A stretch of DNA of 11,111 nt, taken from Candidatus Bathyarchaeota archaeon. Lineage in GTDB: Archaea > Thermoproteota > Bathyarchaeia > Bathyarchaeales > B26-1. Numbering within the stretch: the stretch's first letter is position 1; each line of letters opens with the position of its first letter. Location: positions 1-11,111 of the forward strand of contig QMYL01000008.1 in the NCBI GenBank assembly GCA_003662645.1. The letters are read 5' to 3'. Of the stretch, positions 1-6,152 are shown in pieces. Below the pieces are notes generated by a model, which made no database searches, had not been told where the DNA came from, and saw only the letters and a list, made by a program, of their open reading frames with translations. Made by a program: the position numbers and the translations under genes.

Positions 1-2
1 GG

Positions 3-530
3 TTGAAGAAGGGGGTAAATGATTACATAAAGGATATTTTCAACCTCTCAGACTTATGGGCTGACACATTCTCGAATGTGCTTGCGAGCGGCGTGCTCTC
101 CAGCATATACTACCTCCTGAAGATACTCGGACTCTTGAGGAGGGAGGAGTCACTGAAGAAGGAGGACCTAGTTGAGGTTATAGACAAGTTCATGGGTGAG
201 AAGACCCCTGAGCTTAAGTCACTGGATGAGTTCAAGACTAAGCTGGCTGGGAAGTACGCCGTTGTCTGTCCATACTGTGAGGCTTGGAACACGGGAAGCT
301 CTGGAAGGTGTGTGAATTGTGGTAGACCAGTCGCCGTCAGGGGGATCCCGCCGATCAAGATACCGCTTCCAGAGGTCTTTGACATGTTGCAGGGGTACTA
401 TGACGAGGCTTGGGGCAAGTATTCCAAGAGGAAGCTGAACGACGACTTGTTGAGGATGGGGATATCCCCCGAGGAAGCTGTACTTAAATTGAGGAATACG
501 ATAAGAAGTAGGAGTGGAGTAGCCGCCTAA
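3..530 (+). CDS. zinc-ribbon protein of unknown function (5' end uncertain)
   Basis: The reading frame gives 175 residues from a TTG at base 3. Only two bases lie before it, so the true start may be upstream of the window and the N-terminus is uncertain. Residues 24-45 form a hydrophobic stretch rich in Leu/Ile that could be a buried or membrane-associated helix. Cys89, Cys92, Cys103 and Cys106 form a CX2C-X10-CX2C zinc ribbon (CPYC and CVNC knuckles). The flanks are charged and probably helical. I do not recognise the family; a zinc-stabilised fold in a larger assembly is as far as I can go. The gene ends 8 bp from the convergent stop of the PRC-barrel-like gene. It is believable as a gene because codon usage resembles that of its neighbours and the metal-binding cysteines are regularly spaced. 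Confidence 0.7.
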   Translation: MKKGVNDYIKDIFNLSDLWADTFSNVLASGVLSSIYYLLKILGLLRREESLKKEDLVEVIDKFMGEKTPELKSLDEFKTKLAGKYAVVCPYCEAWNTGSSGRCVNCGRPVAVRGIPPIKIPLPEVFDMLQGYYDEAWGKYSKRKLNDDLLRMGISPEEAVLKLRNTIRSRSGVAA

Positions 531-538
531 CGTAAAAC

Positions 539-1237
539 TTAGATCACCTTGTTTAGTAGTATGACATCTCCCACCTTACCTATGTCTGACCAGCTTATTG
601 TGTATAAATCACCCCTACCAGCCTGTAGAACCCTCTTCTTCGGGATGCGTATACCCTTAGACCTAGCCCATGGTATTAGGTATTTACGCTTGACGTCCTC
701 AGCCCTGTACTTTCCACGCTTCTTTAGGTCAAGCAGAACCCTCTTCAGCAGCTCTAGGACCGTTGGGTATCTGGATGGGACCAGGCTGTTTATGAGACCG
801 TCTATATCATCAACCTCCTTATAGGTGACTTTCTTAGCCTTGACCACCCTGAGGGTTGGCGGTTTGGCGAGGTGGAATGTTACATCGACGGCTACACCTA
901 GTATCTTAGCCCTTAAGTCTATGACGAGCATGTTCTGGACGTAATCGGTACCATAGTAGAGAGGCCTCCTGTCAAGTTTGATCCCCCTCCTAACGGCCTC
1001 CGCCGGGTTGTTCAGTATTATGCACTTCCCGAGCTCTGAGATGTATGCGCTCCTAACATCATCCCATGAGAAAGTCGCTTTGCCGCCCCTCTTCCTTCTA
1101 ACCACTATCTGGAGCCCCTCCTCTTGTGGGGTGAGCCTCTCTACGATTCCAGCTACGTAACCTTCGGAGTCAACTACAATGGCGCCTAGGAGCTCCCTCT
1201 CAGAGTAGAACATCCCCATTCCACTTAGATCCTTCAC
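539..1237 (-). CDS. PRC-barrel-like domain protein
   Basis: The 232-residue protein has the marks of PRC-barrel beta folds. Near the N-terminus, LLGAIVVDSEGYVAGIVERL is followed by a strand pair ending in FSWDDV. The second half has VIDLRAKILGVAVDV and, at the very C-terminus, ISWSDIGKVGDVILL, a typical closing segment of archaeal PRC barrels. Between the last two lies a charged helical insert (about residues 130-205). So there seem to be two barrels, the second split by the insert. PRC barrels in archaea occur in RNA-processing and cell-division proteins; the role here is unknown. The start is uncertain: GTG at 1237 is the first possible codon, because a stop precedes it directly, while ATGs at codons 7 and 9 are alternatives. 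A GGAGG lies about 20 nt upstream of the GTG, too far for a normal ribosome site. Confidence 0.75.
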   Translation of the reverse strand: MKDLSGMGMFYSERELLGAIVVDSEGYVAGIVERLTPQEEGLQIVVRRKRGGKATFSWDDVRSAYISELGKCIILNNPAEAVRRGIKLDRRPLYYGTDYVQNMLVIDLRAKILGVAVDVTFHLAKPPTLRVVKAKKVTYKEVDDIDGLINSLVPSRYPTVLELLKRVLLDLKKRGKYRAEDVKRKYLIPWARSKGIRIPKKRVLQAGRGDLYTISWSDIGKVGDVILLNKVI

Positions 1238-1613
1238 TCAACCGACTTATCTTAATTACCTCCAACCTTAATCAGTTTTTCCATCTCAGAGGAGGTATGG
1301 ACCCTAACCCTTGACCCCAGCCCCCATCATTGACGATTTGAATCACACTCACGAATCGGATTTTACTTCCCCCGCTCATAAAGAATGCTGTGGCTGGTCT
1401 TTGGATTGGTTGCTTCCGGGTTGGGATTACTTTGGATGGCTAGCAAAGCCATAAAAATAAGGTTTTTGTGCTGCTTCTGATGTTTCTTTACGGACATTCT
1501 TGATTGAACTTCTCTCGAGTAAGGAGGCCTAGGATGCGGGTTTGAGGAGGAGTGGCCGTGGAGCTTGGAAGAATGATAAGCCACAATCTCTATCCTATTC
1601 GGTGCGGTTGGGT
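1238..1613. other. intergenic region with no convincing gene
   Basis: This stretch of about 375 bp lies between the end of the minus-strand SMC operon and the start of the PRC-barrel-like gene. I see no tRNA, no rRNA piece and no conserved protein. One minus-strand frame (1617-1363) overlaps the upstream stop by ATGA, but its product is low-complexity Ser/Asn/Pro/His and looks non-coding. The region contains a hairpin near 1436-1467. It probably holds the operon's 3' untranslated region and the PRC gene's promoter. A structured small RNA is possible but unproven. Confidence 0.5.
1436..1467. repeat. stem-loop followed by A5/T5 inverted repeat
   Basis: ATGGCT (1436-1441) and AGCCAT (1447-1452) are perfect inverted repeats around a 5-nt loop. 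They are followed at once by AAAAA (1453-1457) and TTTTT (1463-1467), a second nested inverted repeat. Read on the minus strand, a U-rich tract precedes the hairpin. It could mark the 3' end of the SMC operon transcript, or be part of a small RNA. No direct evidence for either function is visible. Confidence 0.35.
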
Positions 1614-2219
1614 TCATCGTTCTGGGGGTGGTTTCATAGGTTCGGTTTCCGCCCCTAGGAGGAGGTCGATGAGCTCCTTCTGGTCCACCTCAGCTCTGGT
1701 TCTCCAGTCAATGTACAATTGGGCATTCTCATCCTCACCTATGTAGCCGTACCGTATGAACCTGTCGAGGTTCACATCCACCTTCCAGCCCGGGATCTTC
1801 ACCCTCAAGAGCTCTTCGACTTCCTTTCTCGGGGCCTTCCCTCCCTTCGAGATTATGTAGGAGACTGCGACTGCTAGGGCTGCTAGGTCGTCGATCCTCC
1901 ATCCGAGGAGTTTGGCCTCCTTAGGCGTCAGTCCCCCTCTGAGGGTTCTGTAGAATCGGTCTCTATCGCGCCTTTCCGGGGGCATCTCCCCTTCTGGGAC
2001 GCCCTCCTCAGATATCACCTTTACCTTTAGGTCGAGCTTCTCTAGGTAGTCGTCGAGGAGGCTTATCACCTTCGGATAGTCTGAGCCTAGGGCCCTCCTG
2101 AGCTCCCAACCCTTTACTCCCGGAATCTTATGCCTCCTGTAGAATAGTAGGTGGGATGCCTGCTTCATCTTTATTGTGTAGTAGGCCTTCCTCCTTAGGC
2201 TTCTCGCTCCCTTAACCAT
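1614..2219 (-). CDS. Nse3/MAGE-like tandem winged-helix (Kite) subunit of SMC complex
   Basis: This is the third gene of the SMC operon, proposed to bind the kleisin and bridge it to the ATPase. I prefer the ATG at 2219 (201 residues), because a GGAGGA at 2234-2229 sits 9 nt upstream. A GTG at 2228 would leave no spacing and add three residues. The order fits two winged helices: the first at about residues 15-72 (ending LLDDYLEKLDLKVKVI), the second at about 105-175. The second half recalls eukaryotic MAGE/Nse3. LAALAVAVSYIISKGGKAP is followed by a short helix, then FIRYGYIGEDENAQLYIDW and RTRAEVDQKELIDLL. The last parts parallel the MAGE pattern of dfVrq.YL...vp...p.Y.FlWGpRA..E..K..vLefl. 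ScpB is the other possible Kite family; I see less resemblance to it. The gene overlaps the kleisin's end by 25 bp, suggesting translational coupling. The C-terminal tail is Pro/Glu rich. Confidence 0.72.
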   Translation of the reverse strand: MVKGARSLRRKAYYTIKMKQASHLLFYRRHKIPGVKGWELRRALGSDYPKVISLLDDYLEKLDLKVKVISEEGVPEGEMPPERRDRDRFYRTLRGGLTPKEAKLLGWRIDDLAALAVAVSYIISKGGKAPRKEVEELLRVKIPGWKVDVNLDRFIRYGYIGEDENAQLYIDWRTRAEVDQKELIDLLLGAETEPMKPPPER

Positions 2220-3004
2220 CTCATCCACTCCTCCGGGGTTATGGGGATAGGCATCGATATAGCCTGCTCCCTCTCACCGACTGGTGTAGGTTCATCGAGC
2301 GGTCTTATCGTCATCTCACCCTCCAAGGGATTGACCTCCAGGGTTGCGTATCCGTAGGTCAGTAGGAAGCTTGTTAGGTATGCCCTCCTTATGGTCTCCT
2401 GGTAGGTCTCAGCCCCTATGAAGTCCCAGTATCTGATCTTTCCTCCCCGGGTCCTCCTCTTGAGCTCCACCCATAAGGAGTTCAGCTCTTCAGAGAATGC
2501 CTTCTCGGCGAGTATTCTCTGTTTGATCAGGTCCTCCTCCGTGGTTGTTCCGGGTTCCCTAATGAAGAGGCCTCCTCTAAGCCACCTCTCGTCTAAGGGT
2601 GGGAGGGTTCCCCAGTATTTTAAGGCTTGGCGTAGGCTTGGTATGGTTATCTGCTCAAACTCGATTATTGGACGCCACACCTTGAGGAAGACCTCGGCCA
2701 GCCTCTCCCTGCTCAGGCTCCGGATCTTCTCCTCTATCAGGAAGGGGTCCCTGTAGAGCGATGACGATCTCCGCCTCACCCATTCACCTTGGAGCCTTAT
2801 GACAGAGGCTATGCTGTTGAGGGCTTCCGCGTCTAGGCATAGTTCCTCAGGTTTGTCCAGGTCTGGGAAGTACTCCCTGAGTATGGTTACGAGTTCGTCA
2901 ACGTCAACTAGGAATGGGTTTAGGCCTCTCTCCTCGATGGAGCGGCAGAGCTCTATGATCCTCTGCAACTCCTCCTCTGCTATACTCCTCTTCTTTGGGG
3001 GCAT
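2195..3004 (-). CDS. scpA-like: ScpA-type kleisin
   Basis: The 269-residue protein follows the SMC gene after 15 bp and fits a kleisin, the subunit that closes the SMC ring. The N-terminal part carries the ScpA signature region: ERGLNPFLVDVDELV (about residues 25-39), then DAEALNSIASVIRLQGEW (58-75). This matches the known pattern NP.diDi.eL followed by a helix rich in small and Leu residues (ScpA aaaiLlrmKse), which binds the SMC neck. The middle (about 80-180) is charged and variable, as in kleisins, and would hold the Kite-binding part. The C-terminal segment (about 185-235) looks like the kleisin winged helix: KIRYWDF, then ETIRRAYLTSFLLTYGYATL and a short strand EMTIRPL. The ATG at 3004 has a weak purine-rich site (GAGGCGG). 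The Nse3-like gene begins within its last 25-34 bp. Nse4 is the eukaryotic Smc5/6 kleisin; this one looks closer to ScpA. Confidence 0.78.
   Translation of the reverse strand: MPPKKRSIAEEELQRIIELCRSIEERGLNPFLVDVDELVTILREYFPDLDKPEELCLDAEALNSIASVIRLQGEWVRRRSSSLYRDPFLIEEKIRSLSRERLAEVFLKVWRPIIEFEQITIPSLRQALKYWGTLPPLDERWLRGGLFIREPGTTTEEDLIKQRILAEKAFSEELNSLWVELKRRTRGGKIRYWDFIGAETYQETIRRAYLTSFLLTYGYATLEVNPLEGEMTIRPLDEPTPVGEREQAISMPIPITPEEWMRWLREREA
2229..2234 (-). promoter_or_regulatory. Shine-Dalgarno site for the Nse3-like gene
   Basis: GGAGGA on the minus strand, inside the end of the kleisin gene. It lies 9 nt before ATG 2219 and directly abuts GTG 2228. The spacing favours the ATG as the start. 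Confidence 0.6.
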
Positions 3005-3019
3005 ATTATCCGCCTCAAC

Positions 3020-5071
3020 CTAGCTAAGCACCCTTATGACGCTTGAACCCTCGACGTTCTGGACTACTATTACGTTCACATCCTCCTGTTCTAGGGTTAT
3101 CTGGCTTGGGGTTATTATGAGGAACTGTCCTCCCCTAACGGATGATATTATGACGTTTGCGAGTATCTCCCTGCTCCTGGGGTCTAGGTGGATGTCGTAT
3201 TCATCTATTGCCCTGAATGGTGAGCGGACGTGTTGTTGTAGGGCTATCAGGAAGGCCACTGTTGCCGTGCTCCTCTCTCCGCCGCTCTGGGTGTAGATGT
3301 TTAGGGGGACGGGCTTCGCCCCTTTGAATCCAACGAGTATCTCGAGGCCTGCGGATTCTATGTCGTGGCTGTTCACTAGGTGGACGGAGCCTGTCGCTGC
3401 CACCTTGGATAGTATCCTCCTATACTCCTCGTTTACGCTGTCTAGGAGGTTGTTTATCACGTTCCTCCATGCTTCGATCCTATCCTTCACTTCCCTCAGG
3501 GCCTTCTCCCTATTCTCCTCAACGACGCGGGCCTTCTCTTTGAGTTCTAGGTAGAGTTTAGAGTATGACTCGTACATCCGTTCTATATCCTCTGATACAT
3601 CAGCTAACGCCGCTATCCTTCCATCCACAACTCTTATCTCGTCTAGGATCTCGTCCACGTTTCTCGTCGTTGCTATCCTTGGACCGGTCTCTTCCGCCCT
3701 CTTAACGGCTGCTTCTAGATCGATGAGTATTCCTCTATACTCCTTCTCCATGTTTCTTAGGGTCTCGTTTAGGCCTCTTATCCTATACTGGAGCAACGCT
3801 AGGTTGACCCTCTCGTCTATGATCTGGTTGTTCAATTCGTCGACCTTGAACCTTAACTGTTCTATCCCGTCCTGAACCCTGCTTATCTCTCCGTCTAGTT
3901 CGACCTTCCTCTTGATCGACTCGGTTATTTCCCCTTCTAGGTCGCTTACCTTTAGGATGCTGGGTATGCGGTTGAGCCTATCCCTCAATTCCCTAGATGA
4001 ACTTGCAACCTCATCTATAAGCACTTGGAGGTTTCGGTCCATCCCCAGCGGGCTTATGGAGTTAATTAACAGTTCGACTCGGTCTACGAACTTATTCACC
4101 TCTTTACTGTCGGCCTTGATCGATTCTGCTAGGCTTTGGATCTCCTTCACCGGCCCCTTTAGTAGGTTGTATGCGGTTTCATATCTCGCCCTATCCCCTT
4201 CCAGCATGATTCTCTGTTCTAACAGTTTCCACAACGTATCCTTTGAGCCCTCTACATCCCTCTGGAGACCCTCTAACCTGTCCTTCGATATCTTTATCCT
4301 AGTCTCGGTATCGTTTATCTCATCCTTTATGCTCTCTATCCGGCGTTGGAGTTCTGAAGCTTTATCCTCCCTCACTGATACCTGCGCCCACGCCAACTCC
4401 CGTTCTAGAAAGCGCCTCTTCAACATCAGCTGTTTCTTCTCTTGGTATCTCTCGTACTGTTCCCGCCAGTAGCTGAGCGTCTGTTCAGCTGACTCCAGCA
4501 GCTTCTTGACTGACTCCTCCTGGCTTAGTATCCTGCTCAGCTTCTTCTGGGCCTGTATGACGTTCCTCCTGTACGGTTCCAGCCCTACGGCTGCCTCAAC
4601 CATCTTCAACTTCTCTTGAGGAGAGAGGACTACGAACTGTTCAGCCATGTTCTGGTGCATTATTATGAGCATGTTCTCCGGGTCCACTCCGAAGCGGGAT
4701 AGGAGCCTCTGGACGTCGTTCTTCGTAACGGATTTGTTATCCAGCTCGAACCAGTACTTCCCATCACTCCTCAGAACCCTGGTTAGGAGTATCTCATCCT
4801 TCTTTATTCTTGGTACTGGACGCTTCCCGTTCCGCTTGGAGTTGTCTAGGACGAGGGTTACCCTCCCAACGTCCTTACCCCAACGGATTAGGTCACTCAG
4901 CCTTTTGGAACGTTCAGTGTAGGACTGCCCTAGGGCTACAGATATCCCTAACAGTATCGAGGACTTACCCGAACCGTTCGGTCCACATATTACGTTGACT
5001 CCCGGCTTTAGGGGTATCCTCGAATACTCATAACTCATGAAGTTCTCTAGAATAATCTCTCGTATCAACAT
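3020..5071 (-). CDS. Smc5/6-like SMC ATPase, short, without a visible hinge
   Basis: This is a 683-residue SMC-family ATPase. The N-terminal head has Walker A GPNGSGKSS (30-38) after LENFMSYEYSRIPLKPG, and a Q-loop at Gln140 (IMHQNMAEQFVVLSPQEKL), which resembles Smc5 (Q.rv.eFa.LsP.elL). Residues about 168-300 and 345-555 are heptad-like coiled coils. The C-terminal head has the signature QSGGERSTATVAFLIALQ (595-612), Walker B SPFRAIDEYDIHLDPRSRE (617-635, catalytic Glu624), and GQFLIITPSQI (648-658). The run PFRaiDE-(F/Y)D...D and the ITP in place of the usual histidine switch are hallmarks of Smc5/Smc6 rather than Smc1-4, MukB or Rad50. There is no CXXC zinc hook and I cannot see a hinge fold in the middle (300-370). 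Full SMCs have about 1,100 residues, so this one is short. Archaeal coalescin (ClsN) is another short SMC to compare. It heads the operon with the kleisin and Nse3-like genes. Confidence 0.88.
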   Translation of the reverse strand: MLIREIILENFMSYEYSRIPLKPGVNVICGPNGSGKSSILLGISVALGQSYTERSKRLSDLIRWGKDVGRVTLVLDNSKRNGKRPVPRIKKDEILLTRVLRSDGKYWFELDNKSVTKNDVQRLLSRFGVDPENMLIIMHQNMAEQFVVLSPQEKLKMVEAAVGLEPYRRNVIQAQKKLSRILSQEESVKKLLESAEQTLSYWREQYERYQEKKQLMLKRRFLERELAWAQVSVREDKASELQRRIESIKDEINDTETRIKISKDRLEGLQRDVEGSKDTLWKLLEQRIMLEGDRARYETAYNLLKGPVKEIQSLAESIKADSKEVNKFVDRVELLINSISPLGMDRNLQVLIDEVASSSRELRDRLNRIPSILKVSDLEGEITESIKRKVELDGEISRVQDGIEQLRFKVDELNNQIIDERVNLALLQYRIRGLNETLRNMEKEYRGILIDLEAAVKRAEETGPRIATTRNVDEILDEIRVVDGRIAALADVSEDIERMYESYSKLYLELKEKARVVEENREKALREVKDRIEAWRNVINNLLDSVNEEYRRILSKVAATGSVHLVNSHDIESAGLEILVGFKGAKPVPLNIYTQSGGERSTATVAFLIALQQHVRSPFRAIDEYDIHLDPRSREILANVIISSVRGGQFLIITPSQITLEQEDVNVIVVQNVEGSSVIRVLS

Positions 5072-5122
5072 CTGCCCGCTGGCCTCTCGGTGATACTAGA
5101 GATATGCAATTCTCATATTAAG

Positions 5123-5143
5123 AAGTTTTGATCAAGAAAACTT
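5123..5143. repeat. 7-bp inverted repeat between mtd and the SMC operon
   Basis: AAGTTTT (5123-5129) and AAAACTT (5137-5143) are a perfect inverted repeat with a 7-nt spacer. It sits about 50 bp upstream of the SMC start and about 30 bp after the mtd stop. It could be a weak AT-rich hairpin at the mtd 3' end, or an operator for the SMC operon. On the minus strand, TATA-like sequences (CTTTAAAG just upstream, TTAATATG just downstream at about 5122-5115) flank it, so an SMC promoter here is plausible. Confidence 0.4.
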
Positions 5144-5171
5144 TAAAGATGAACGATATCACCCTACGAAT

Positions 5172-6017
5172 TCATCCACCTCTCCTCGGCTTCTCTATTA
5201 AGGAGCTCTTCTCACCTCGACTTCCATCCCCGAAGTGCGGGGTCCTCAACACTGAGTCGTTCATCTTCTCGATCTCCCTCGCCTCATCGACCAGTCTGGC
5301 GGCCACCCTCATCATCTCATGCCCTGCCGCCACCAGCTCGGTGTAGACTTCCCATTCTGAAACCTTGAAGCAAGCTTCGGTGTTTATGTCGGCTACACGC
5401 CTCGAGATTTCGTATGCGGCTATGGCCTTCGCTTTGGAGTATGGATTGCTGAATCCACGCCTCTCCATGATCGTGTTCTTGTCTATGACCAACCGTGGGA
5501 GTGCGGGCTCCTCACCCCTCTTCAGGGCTTCTATGACTCTATCTATCTCCTCAACAATAACTCTTAGGGCACCCGTCACGGCTAGGACCCTTATCACATC
5601 GGAGTTGTATATCGCCATCTCGGTTGGGTCTAGAAACTCACGGCGGGCACCGATCATGGAGTCAGCTTCAACTATGATGTAGCCGAATCCCTCCTTCTCC
5701 AAGGTCTTCCTCAACTTCTTAGCTGGACTATCGGAGATTACAATCGTAGGTATACCGGAGGATCTCAGTATATTCCTAGCCTCGGTCGGTCCTGGGGCAG
5801 CCTGAGCTGGACCGGCTAGGATTACTAGATCCGGCTTAACCTTCACCATGATCTCGGCCTTCTCACGGCACTCCTCAACCCCAAGCTTAGCTCCTGAACC
5901 AATAACAGTGACCGAGATATCCCTCCTATCAGCCCTCTCATCTAGGAGGAACTCGAGGAGTGGCAGGGTCCCGATACACCCAGCCTTCAAGATCCCAACA
6001 TTTATGGTCTGAGACAT
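5172..6017 (-). CDS. mtd: F420-dependent methylene-tetrahydromethanopterin dehydrogenase
   Basis: Mtd reversibly reduces methenyl- to methylene-tetrahydromethanopterin (or the equivalent archaeal pterin) with reduced F420, in the cytoplasm. The preferred start is the ATG at 6017. It gives 281 residues, close to the family length, and has GGTGATG just upstream; an in-frame ATG at 6059 would add 14 residues absent from the family. Family features include the opening INVGILKAGCIGTLPLLEFL, then LLDERADRRDISVTVIGSGAK. The middle has DLVILAGPAQAAPGPTEAR, and LDPTEMAIYNSDVIRVLAVTG follows. Near the end are FSNPYSKAKAIAAYEIS, VAAGHEMMRVAARLVDEARE and NDSVLRTPH. All match the known Mtd profile. The gene is divergent from the MetF-like gene, which would catalyse the next reduction. 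The Gly/Arg/Lys-rich tail after RTPH may be a local extension. Confidence 0.95.
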   Translation of the reverse strand: MSQTINVGILKAGCIGTLPLLEFLLDERADRRDISVTVIGSGAKLGVEECREKAEIMVKVKPDLVILAGPAQAAPGPTEARNILRSSGIPTIVISDSPAKKLRKTLEKEGFGYIIVEADSMIGARREFLDPTEMAIYNSDVIRVLAVTGALRVIVEEIDRVIEALKRGEEPALPRLVIDKNTIMERRGFSNPYSKAKAIAAYEISRRVADINTEACFKVSEWEVYTELVAAGHEMMRVAARLVDEAREIEKMNDSVLRTPHFGDGSRGEKSSLIEKPRRGG

Positions 6018-6050
6018 TTCATCACCACTAAACGATAAGGCCCCTATTGG

Positions 6051-6072
6051 TTTTATCATTTTAGCGATAAAA
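6051..6072. repeat. inverted repeat in the mtd/MetF-like control region
   Basis: TTTTATC (6051-6057) and GATAAAA (6066-6072) form a perfect 7-bp inverted repeat with an 8-nt spacer. It lies 34 bp upstream of the mtd start, at about where a TATA box and its operator would sit. In addition, AAAAGGTTTT occurs twice (6069-6078 and 6106-6115), 37 bp apart. Such symmetry could be a regulator site shared by both genes, or simply promoter-like AT bias. Confidence 0.4.
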
Positions 6073-6078
6073 GGTTTT
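6066..6078 (-). promoter_or_regulatory. candidate TATA/BRE element for mtd
   Basis: On the minus strand the segment reads AAAACCTTTTATC, an AT-rich element centred about 50 bp before the mtd ATG. A start site about 25 bp downstream would give a leader of roughly 25 nt, which contains the GGTGATG ribosome site. This is inference from archaeal promoter spacing only. Confidence 0.35.
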
Positions 6079-6105
6079 CAGTTTTGGACGGGAAAGGGAA
6101 GATGC

Positions 6106-6119
6106 AAAAGGTTTTATTA
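6106..6119 (+). promoter_or_regulatory. candidate TATA/BRE element for the MetF-like gene
   Basis: AAAAGGTTTTATTA is an AT-rich element about 35-45 bp before the ATG at 6153. A start site about 25 bp downstream would give a short leader of 10-15 nt. No strong Shine-Dalgarno is visible, which fits a short-leader transcript. Confidence 0.4.
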
Positions 6120-6152
6120 CCCTTAAACATTATTCTTCATTCGGGGCCTTGA

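Noticed and set aside
1320..1345. Possible C/D box small RNA (minus strand AATGATGG)
   Set aside because: It differs from the box C consensus, and no box D with correct spacing and no C'/D' pair could be found.
1330..1350. Possible tRNA T-arm (minus strand GATTCAAATC)
   Set aside because: The flanking bases do not form the five-pair T stem, and no anticodon arm or acceptor stem is found nearby.
1363..1617. Minus-strand frame of 84 codons overlapping the Nse3-like gene's stop by ATGA
   Set aside because: The overlap looks like translational coupling, but the product is Ser/Asn/Pro/His-rich and low in complexity, unlike the charged Glu/Lys/Leu/Val-rich neighbours. A shorter inner start (44 codons) is no better.
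3912..4472. Plus-strand open frame of 186 codons opposite the SMC gene
   Set aside because: It is antisense to coiled-coil coding sequence. The Ser/Leu/Phe-rich product is the usual mirror of Glu/Lys/Arg-rich codons.
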